From positions 1-25,500 of the forward strand of contig SFMP01000153.1 of the NCBI GenBank assembly GCA_004554395.1: a DNA stretch of 25,500 nt. Direction: 5' to 3'. This DNA comes from Myxococcales bacterium. Lineage in GTDB: Bacteria; Myxococcota_A; Bradymonadia; UBA4248. Of this stretch, positions 20,911 to 25,500 are shown piece after piece. Made by a program: the position numbers and the translations under genes. The notes under the pieces were generated by a model that worked only from the letters and a program-made list of their open reading frames with translations, was not told where the DNA came from and made no database searches. The number at the start of each line of letters is the position of its first letter. Position 1 is the first letter of the stretch.

Positions 20911-21636
20911 TTAGTGGGCGGCCTGTTGTGGTTTCGAGGGGTCTGCGGCCGCCGCCTCGGGTTGCGGTTCTGTCGTGATTTGGTCGAGCAGTGCCAAGCC
21001 TTCCTTCGTATTGTAATTGAAGTTTGCCTCCATCTTGAACATGAACGATTGGGCTTGCTCGCCCGTCCCCGCTTCGCGCGAACCCTTGATTTCGACGAGT
21101 TCGACGCCGCGTAGGAGTTTGCTCGTCTTCATGCGCGTCCAGAATTCGTAGACGTCGTCCATGGCTCGCGCTGTGCCGTCGATTTGGATTTCGCCATTGC
21201 CGACTTCTTTAAACGTCCGGATGATGATGTTCTCGGGTTCCCAAGCCAAAAGCCATCCCTCTTCGCTCGCCATTTTTCGGGCGACGATGTCGCGCGGATT
21301 CGACAACAACCTCGCAAATTCATTGAGTACGAATTGCGGCCCGCGACGAATACTCGCCAAACGCGCTAGCGTCCTTTCGCGATCTACGAGCTCGAGACGC
21401 GCCTTATCCATCTTTTGGCTATCGGCGATGCGCGATTTGATGGCGCTGATTTCGGTTTGATTTGCCGCGATTTGCGATTCGACATTGGCGCGTTCGTCGT
21501 CGCAAGCATTGGCCGCCATCAGCGATATGCCGAGGGATACAAGCGCCACTACAATCGCAATGAAGAGCACAATCGGGGCTTTTCCGGTCTTTTTCTTCAG
21601 TTTGCGCGCCGGATTTAAATTCACTCGAATCATCAT
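20911..21636 (-). CDS. pilN: Type IV pilus alignment protein PilN
   Basis: 241 residues. The N-terminus MMIRVNLNPARK carries the conserved INLLP-type motif that docks into a groove of PilM. A transmembrane helix (~22-42) and a coiled coil (~48-95) precede the periplasmic ferredoxin-like domain (GEIQIDGTARAMDDVYEF is the Fimbrial PilN core). The Ala/Pro/Gln tail is low complexity. ATG 21636 is preceded by GGAGGA eight bases upstream; ATG 21633 is the next codon and nearly equivalent. Overlaps nothing; 19 bases after pilM. Confidence 0.93.
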   Translation of the reverse strand: MMIRVNLNPARKLKKKTGKAPIVLFIAIVVALVSLGISLMAANACDDERANVESQIAANQTEISAIKSRIADSQKMDKARLELVDRERTLARLASIRRGPQFVLNEFARLLSNPRDIVARKMASEEGWLLAWEPENIIIRTFKEVGNGEIQIDGTARAMDDVYEFWTRMKTSKLLRGVELVEIKGSREAGTGEQAQSFMFKMEANFNYNTKEGLALLDQITTEPQPEAAAADPSKPQQAAH

Positions 21637-21655
21637 AGTTTGAGTCCTCCTGCGC

Positions 21656-22708
21656 CTATTCTACGTTTCGTCTCAAGGCGAGTCCGAAAGCGACTGCCGA
21701 TTCGGGCGAAAGCGATTGTAGCGTGTCGTGGGTGTAGATTTTTTCGTTAAAACGGAGCGTGCCATAAGGATCGGCCAATCGAACGTGCTCTTGGAGATTC
21801 TTTTCGATCGTGCGCAAAGTCGTTTCGTTTTTGAGCACGCCTCCGCAAAGGATGAGTTCGTCGACGGCGTCGCGCCCCGAAGTTTCGTAGAAGAAAGCCA
21901 GCGAACGTCGAATTTCATTCGCGATAAGCTCGCTGACTTGGGCGATAATTTCGTTGACTTCTTGCGGAATAATCGCATTGCCCATCGTTTCGCCCGTCTT
22001 GAATGCCTCGGCTTCTTCGCGCGTGACGCTCAATTTTTTCTGAATTTCTTCGGTAATCTGGTTTCCGCCAATCGTAATATCGCGCGTGAACTGCGTCACA
22101 CCGCCCGTCATCATCGAAATCGACGTCACCGAGGCGCCGATGTTGACGACGCCAATGCACTTCGACGTCTTCGTTTCGCCATAAATCGTCTCTACCATAT
22201 TATGTAAGGCAAAACTGACGACATCGACGACGCGCACATCCAACCCCGCCTCTCGCGCCACCGCAATGTAATCGTTGACGACATCGCGCTTACTCGCCAC
22301 GAGCAAGATTTCCATCGCATTTTGCGCCGGATTGCGCGACAAAACGACCGTATCGTAGACGACTTCCGAATACTCATAAGGAATGTGCTGCTGCACCTCC
22401 CAGCTAATGTTATCGGCGAGCTCTTCGTCGGTCATATTCGCCAAGCGCAATCGCTTGACGATGACGCTATAGCCCGAAATCGCAATCGCACACTGTTTCT
22501 GCTTGATCTTGTTGCGCATCAGCATGCGCCGCAACGCCGACACGACGCCCGAACGGTTCAATATCGAGCCATCGACGATCGCATCGGCCGGGAGCAACTC
22601 CCTGTCGGCCACTTCGATCGCATAAGCATTTTGCACATCGCGCAAAAGGCACATCTTCGCGCTATTCGAACCAATATCTAAACCGAGTAATAATTTTCCC
22701 TTAGCCAT
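21656..22708 (-). CDS. pilM: Type IV pilus assembly ATPase-like protein PilM
   Basis: 350 residues from ATG 22708 (MAKGKLLLGLDIGSNSAK), chosen because AAGGAG lies seven bases upstream; a longer frame to 22756 adds residues unlike the family. Actin/FtsA-like fold: phosphate 1 motif GLDIGSNSAK, the SHS2-like insert with IPYEYSEVVYD, phosphate 2 motif VVNIGASVTSISMM, and the adenosine motif LILCGGV. PilM is cytoplasmic, binds nucleotide and the PilN N-terminus, and aligns the motor ATPases with the pilus machine. First gene of the pilMNOPQ operon; the promoter should lie in 22709-22900. Confidence 0.95.
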   Translation of the reverse strand: MAKGKLLLGLDIGSNSAKMCLLRDVQNAYAIEVADRELLPADAIVDGSILNRSGVVSALRRMLMRNKIKQKQCAIAISGYSVIVKRLRLANMTDEELADNISWEVQQHIPYEYSEVVYDTVVLSRNPAQNAMEILLVASKRDVVNDYIAVAREAGLDVRVVDVVSFALHNMVETIYGETKTSKCIGVVNIGASVTSISMMTGGVTQFTRDITIGGNQITEEIQKKLSVTREEAEAFKTGETMGNAIIPQEVNEIIAQVSELIANEIRRSLAFFYETSGRDAVDELILCGGVLKNETTLRTIEKNLQEHVRLADPYGTLRFNEKIYTHDTLQSLSPESAVAFGLALRRNVE

Positions 22709-22867
22709 CGCAATCTCCTTGTGGACGACAACCATCTGCAAGTCAGTTTGCCACAATTGGATTTTTTGTCGAATTTACGACGTTAATCTCTTCACCTAGA
22801 AATACTCGCGGGTTGATAATTTTCTGCATCAAAATGCAATAAGCACAAAATTATCTTCAAACAACCC

Positions 22868-22898
22868 CATAATAGGTCGCTTAAAATTCGCTATTATG
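22868..22898. promoter_or_regulatory. Inverted repeat upstream of pilM
   Basis: CATAATAG (22868-22875) and CTATTATG (22891-22898) are perfect 8-bp arms with a 15-base spacer, about 160 bases upstream of the pilM ATG. Regulator binding site or small hairpin; the factor is unknown. Confidence 0.35.
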
Positions 22899-22980
22899 CC
22901 AGAACCCGCCACGGAATACTACAAAAAAGTTGCGTCGCATCTTTTTTCATCGCTCGGCTGACCGTGCGGATATCGGATCG

Positions 22981-23054
22981 TTTTTTTGGGGTCTTTTTTT
23001 GGGGGTCTTTTTTTTGGGGTGGGGGGGGGAGCAATTTGGGGCGTTTTTTTGGGG
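22981..23054 (+). repeat. T-run/G-run low-complexity tract
   Basis: Six G runs (GGGG at 22988, GGGGG at 23001, GGGG at 23016, nine G at 23021, GGGG at 23038, GGGG at 23051) are separated by T7-T8 runs or short spacers. The plus strand could form a G-quadruplex. Plus-strand open frames here are products of low complexity. The gap 22709-23356 also contains hairpin cluster C and two inverted repeats, and no gene I can support. Confidence 0.7.
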
Positions 23055-23056
23055 TC

Positions 23057-23170
23057 GCCCTATTTCGCTATCGCTCAATACGGGCTTTGGCTCCGGCTAT
23101 GTGCTCGTTTCACTGCGCGCATACGCCTCCGCAGGTCGGCTATGTGCTCGTTTCACTGCGCGCATACGCC
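23057..23170 (+). repeat. Cluster C of bulged hairpins (three copies)
   Basis: Copies lie at 23057-23085, 23095-23127 and 23138-23170. The last two are near-identical to 2107-2139 in cluster A. The first (GCCCTATTTCGC ... CTCAATACGGGC) matches the copy at 12375-12406 of cluster B, so the three clusters share members of different subtypes. Confidence 0.8.
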
Positions 23171-23268
23171 GCCCATCGCTCGCGCGGCGGTGTATTGCCG
23201 TTCGAAGATCGAAACTGCCGACCGATTTCGTTTGGCGCGAAATCATTCGATCGGCGTTTTGCAAAACT

Positions 23269-23284
23269 ATGACATAAATGTCAT
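23269..23284. promoter_or_regulatory. 16-bp palindrome
   Basis: ATGACAT (23269-23275) and ATGTCAT (23278-23284) are perfect arms around AA. It lies past the end of the LRR gene and far from any start codon, so an operator role is uncertain. Confidence 0.25.
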
Positions 23285-23356
23285 ACATGCAGATAAAATG
23301 GAGCGTGTACACGCCGAATGGCGCAAAATATGGATGAATGATGCGCCAATGGCAAT

Positions 23357-24013
23357 TCAATCGTCGAAACCCGCCATCGATCGCGCGACGATGGCATTTT
23401 GGAGTTGCGCGACCATGTCGTCGGGTGTGGCGAGCGTCATGCCCGATATGAGGCGCGAATAATCTTGGATTTGCGTCGATCGCAGGCCGAGGGCGGCGAC
23501 GCGGTCTGCGTCGAAATAGGCACCCGATGCGCCGTGCAAATCGAGTATGGCGAGTTGTTTGGGAAGCTTCGATAAATCGACATATCTCAAACCGGTGCAA
23601 CGCGACAAATCGAGCGCGACGAGCTTGTCGAGCTTCGACAAATCGACGTCGATTTCGTCGAGGTTATCGCAACGGCAAGCACGGAAGACGCGGCAGTTCT
23701 TGCATTTTTCGATACCGCGAAAGCTCATGAAATCGGCGCAATCGGTAAAGGCGACGTGTTCGAGATTGGGCAGCGATCCCAATTCACTGGGCACGCATTC
23801 CAAATCGTGACATCGAACGAAATGAACTTCTTTAATCGAGGTCAAAGTCGAAATTTTCTTCGGCATTTTTGAACCGAGCCAGTCGAATATTTCGATCGAG
23901 TCGATGGCATCGGGGAGGACAAGCGCGAGGAAATTGTCGAAGCTCTTGCTTTCATCATCGAACTGGATGACGAGAGGCCGCGAGAACTTGTCGGATTTAA
24001 TGATGACGTGCAT
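23357..24013 (-). CDS. Leucine-rich-repeat-like protein
   Basis: 218 residues from ATG 24013 (MHVIIKSDKF). A start at 24073 is possible but would translate a GC hairpin into RARDPPP-type residues. The middle part (~70-175) has about five imperfect repeats of LxxLxxLxxxxC type, for example LDKLVALDLSRCTGLRYVDL and LPKQLAILDLHG, as in bacterial leucine-rich repeat proteins. No signal peptide or membrane segment, so probably cytoplasmic and a protein-binding module. It follows mlaC by 63 bases with a hairpin between. Function unknown. Confidence 0.7.
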   Translation of the reverse strand: MHVIIKSDKFSRPLVIQFDDESKSFDNFLALVLPDAIDSIEIFDWLGSKMPKKISTLTSIKEVHFVRCHDLECVPSELGSLPNLEHVAFTDCADFMSFRGIEKCKNCRVFRACRCDNLDEIDVDLSKLDKLVALDLSRCTGLRYVDLSKLPKQLAILDLHGASGAYFDADRVAALGLRSTQIQDYSRLISGMTLATPDDMVAQLQNAIVARSMAGFDD

Positions 24014-24041
24014 GGGGATTCCAACGTCGAAGGGTGGGGGA

Positions 24042-24066
24042 TCCCGCGCTCTGATGGGGCGCGGGA
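24042..24066 (-). terminator. GC hairpin between mlaC and the LRR gene
   Basis: TCCCGCGC (24042-24049) and GCGCGGGA (24059-24066) form a perfect 8-bp stem, 9-base loop, 11 bases past the mlaC stop. No T run follows on the minus strand, so it may be a weak terminator or a transcript-stabilising hairpin that lowers expression of the LRR gene. Confidence 0.4.
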
Positions 24067-24076
24067 AACGCAAGTT

Positions 24077-24895
24077 TTACATTTTTTTGAGTTTATCGAT
24101 TTCTTTTTGCATATCGCTCAAGATGGCGTCGATGCCGCGTTCGTCGATCTTTTTGGCGTATTTCTTTTGGTATGTTTGGGCTAGGCTAGCGCCATCGACG
24201 AGTGTATCGTAGATTTGCCAACGGTTATCGACGGCGTGCAAGATGAGTTCGAATTCGGTTTCGACGTCTTTTTGTTGAGTAAAGCACGAGACGATAGCCG
24301 AATCTTTCTTTTTGACGACGCGATCCCAATCGACTTTGTAGTCGTCTTTGAACGACTTATCGGAGAATCGCTTGAGATATGTCAATTCGAGCAATTCGCG
24401 GAATTTCTTTTGGAAGGCGACTTGTTTATCGGGAGCGATAGTCGGCCATTTGTCGCCCATGCATCGTATGGCGTAGTCGTCGTAATCGATGAGGTCGGCG
24501 ACATAGGCGCGGAGTTTGTCGTCGCGTTCTTTAGACGGCGCCATGGCGTTGAGTCGTAGTGCTTCGGCGTATCGGTCTTTGGCGAAAGCCATGGGTTCGG
24601 GGAGTGCGACGTAATCGACTTCGGCAACGTGCTTGGGCTGTTGAGCGGGTTTTGCTTCGCCAGCGGCGGCTTCGATCGGTTGTTTCGCGTCGTTTGCGGC
24701 TTTATCGGCTTTATCGGCTTTATCGGCTTTATCGGCCTTTTTGGCATCTTTTTTCGTCTTTGCATCGGCGACTTGAGCGGGTTTCGTTTCGTTCGTCTGT
24801 GCCATGACGTTGCCTGCCCAGCCAGCGATAGCTGCGCAAACGATAAGGCTCAATCCCTTAAGCTGAAATCTTCGAATCGTCTCTGTGTGCTTCAT
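24077..24895 (-). CDS. mlaC: MlaC/Ttg2D-type phospholipid-binding periplasmic protein
   Basis: 272 residues; the usual family length is ~210, and the surplus is an N-terminal linker. A signal peptide (to ~32, NVMAQTN) is followed by a Lys/Ala/Asp-rich stretch (~45-90) with four KAD repeats, then the MlaC domain: YAIRCMGDKWPTIAPDKQ, FRELLELTYLKRF, KVDWDRVVKKKD, DNRWQIYDTLVDGASLAQTYQKK and a charged C-terminal helix. In the Mla system MlaC carries phospholipids between the outer-membrane MlaA complex and the inner-membrane MlaFEDB transporter. No other mla gene is adjacent. ATG 24895 is preceded by GAGGGAG. Confidence 0.85.
   Translation of the reverse strand: MKHTETIRRFQLKGLSLIVCAAIAGWAGNVMAQTNETKPAQVADAKTKKDAKKADKADKADKADKAANDAKQPIEAAAGEAKPAQQPKHVAEVDYVALPEPMAFAKDRYAEALRLNAMAPSKERDDKLRAYVADLIDYDDYAIRCMGDKWPTIAPDKQVAFQKKFRELLELTYLKRFSDKSFKDDYKVDWDRVVKKKDSAIVSCFTQQKDVETEFELILHAVDNRWQIYDTLVDGASLAQTYQKKYAKKIDERGIDAILSDMQKEIDKLKKM
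24701..24736 (-). repeat. Four 9-bp tandem repeats in mlaC
   Basis: TTTATCGGC occurs four times without interruption (24701-24736), encoding four Ala-Asp-Lys repeats in the linker of the MlaC homologue. Copy number may vary without breaking the frame. Confidence 0.85.
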
Positions 24896-24921
24896 CGTCG
24901 TTCTCCCTCATTCTACGCATC

Positions 24922-24939
24922 TTCAAACGATAATTTGAA
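24922..24939. promoter_or_regulatory. Inverted repeat upstream of mlaC
   Basis: TTCAAA (24922-24927) and TTTGAA (24934-24939) are perfect arms around 6 bases, about 27-44 bases upstream of the mlaC ATG. Possible operator. Confidence 0.3.
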
Positions 24940-24978
24940 TCAAATGCATGAAATCCGATCTATTCCTTATTGATATTC

Positions 24979-25021
24979 ATCGATAGACATTATTCAAAGA
25001 ATAATCTGCAAATCTATCGAT
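24979..25021. promoter_or_regulatory. Nested inverted repeat in the divergent mlaC/TraB gap
   Basis: Outer arms ATCGATAGA (24979-24987) and TCTATCGAT (25013-25021) enclose inner arms ATTATT (24989-24994) and AATAAT (25000-25005). Both arm pairs are perfect. It lies in the 381-base divergent gap 24896-25276, which otherwise holds the promoter and leader hairpin listed next and no gene. Confidence 0.45.
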
Positions 25022-25104
25022 TTCCCTTGGCGGTGTTTCGCCTCGGAGGAATCGTCATCGTCGACCTATCGCAAAGATCGTGCCACTTTATCATCGTCGG
25101 TATT

Positions 25105-25133
25105 TTGACACGGCCATCGAAAAAACCTTTAAC
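25105..25133 (+). promoter_or_regulatory. Sigma70-type promoter for the TraB-family gene
   Basis: TTGACA (25105-25110, full consensus), a 17-base spacer, and TTTAAC (25128-25133, 4 of 6). Transcription would begin near 25140, giving an untranslated leader of ~137 bases before GTG 25277. Confidence 0.6.
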
Positions 25134-25194
25134 CCATCGCTCAAAATGCCTATGCTTACGCGCCTTTGCGTGTGGCAGATCGTCGCACTTCGGC

Positions 25195-25242
25195 GTGCAT
25201 GGCTACGGCGGCGGCTTGTCATCGTTTGGTGCCGCCATGCAC
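25195..25242 (+). promoter_or_regulatory. Leader stem-loop of the TraB-family gene
   Basis: GTGCATGGC (25195-25203) and GCCATGCAC (25234-25242) are perfect 9-bp arms with a 30-base loop, inside the predicted leader and ~35 bases before the GTG start. No T run follows. Possible regulatory structure; no known riboswitch class recognised. Confidence 0.5.
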
Positions 25243-25276
25243 CTCTATTATTAACCTCGTCGAATAAGATACTATC

Positions 25277-25500
25277 GTGGATAATTCAAACGTCAATAGC
25301 GAACAAACCGCCCCCCATTCGATCGATAAAGATCCCAATAACATTCAACCATCGAGCGATTTGAGCGAAGAAAATACGGGTTCGGAAACAAACGCCGAAT
25401 CTAAGTCGAAAGAAGCGGAAAAGCCGCAAAACCATTGCGTCGAAATCGTCGATCCGAAGACGGGAGCCGTCTACCATATTATAGGGACGGCTCACGTGAG
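25277..25500 (+). CDS. TraB/PrgY-family protein, N-terminal part
   Basis: Open from GTG 25277 to the right edge (74 codons), so partial. A stop codon at 25265 in this frame leaves GTG 25277 as the only usual start. The first ~55 residues are a hydrophilic Ser/Glu/Asn/Lys-rich lead; then CVEIVDPKTGAVYHIIGTAHVS, given here in outline, ends in IIGTAHVS, the N-terminal signature of the TraB/PrgY/GumN family (a metalloprotease-like fold). Family members are membrane proteins linked to pheromone or stress-peptide handling; the catalytic part is beyond the window. The assignment rests on this one motif. Confidence 0.7.
   Translation, partial: MDNSNVNSEQTAPHSIDKDPNNIQPSSDLSEENTGSETNAESKSKEAEKPQNHCVEIVDPKTGAVYHIIGTAHV

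Noticed and set aside
22738..22753. Sigma54-type promoter upstream of pilM (TGGCA...TTGC on the minus strand)
   Set aside because: The distance between the GG and GC elements is one base too long, and sigma54 spacing is strict. It is also only ~30 bases from the ATG and overlaps little else of note.
24970..25254. 94-codon plus-strand frame in the mlaC/TraB gap
   Set aside because: No RBS, mixed composition without domain, and it would cover the nested inverted repeat, the promoter and the leader stem.

Overview
The window is about 25.5 kb of chromosomal DNA from a Gram-negative, diderm bacterium. It carries a complete type IV pilus assembly block (pilM-N-O-P-Q), several lipobox-containing lipoproteins and an outer-membrane lipid transport component (MlaC). 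Cysteine-rich modular lipoproteins, a very large secretin, a zinc-ribbon/GYF protein and abundant Asp/Ser-rich linkers suggest a Myxococcota/Bradymonadota-like (former deltaproteobacterial) lineage. This assignment is inference; no rRNA or other phylogenetic marker is present. I see no tRNA, rRNA, transposase, phage gene or CRISPR array.

Layout. 1-1862 (-): 5'-truncated-by-window zinc-ribbon + GYF_2 protein running off the left edge. 2313-4571 (+): PBP4-type D-Ala-D-Ala peptidase with an unrecognised C-terminal extension. 4616-5737 (-): adenosine deaminase. 5895-8586 (-): large cysteine-rich repeat lipoprotein whose last ~130 residues are displaced by a one-base frameshift at an A5 run. 8720-8985: array of seven GC hairpins. 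8998-11439 (-): a probable operon of ftsB, a jelly-roll-like lipoprotein and a second cysteine-rich lipoprotein. 11590-12174 (+): Maf/YceF-type nucleotide pyrophosphatase. 12509-15382 (+): UvrA-family ATPase. 15520-22708 (-): pilM-pilN-pilO-pilP-pilQ plus a downstream lipoprotein, ended by a strong intrinsic terminator. 23357-24895 (-): mlaC and a leucine-rich-repeat protein. 25277-end (+): start of a TraB/PrgY-family protein behind a near-consensus promoter and a leader hairpin.

How the genes work together. The pil block encodes the inner-membrane alignment platform (PilM/N/O), the connecting lipoprotein PilP and the outer-membrane secretin PilQ. The secretin carries an unusual ~300-residue coiled coil in its periplasmic part. 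The other genes are housekeeping: cell wall, division, nucleotide pool sanitation, DNA repair and outer-membrane lipid balance. Two paralogous cysteine-rich lipoproteins are probably surface or periplasmic.

The intergenic DNA is rich in structured repeats. The most striking is a family of at least eleven bulged hairpins in three clusters (2076-2221, 12290-12439, 23057-23170). All share an outer G[G/C]C-TA...TA-C-G[G/C]C frame with one unpaired C, while the inner stem varies. No clear defence or biosynthetic system is present. The best candidates for something new are this hairpin family, the coiled-coil PilQ, the frameshifted modular lipoprotein and the C-terminal part of the PBP4 homologue.
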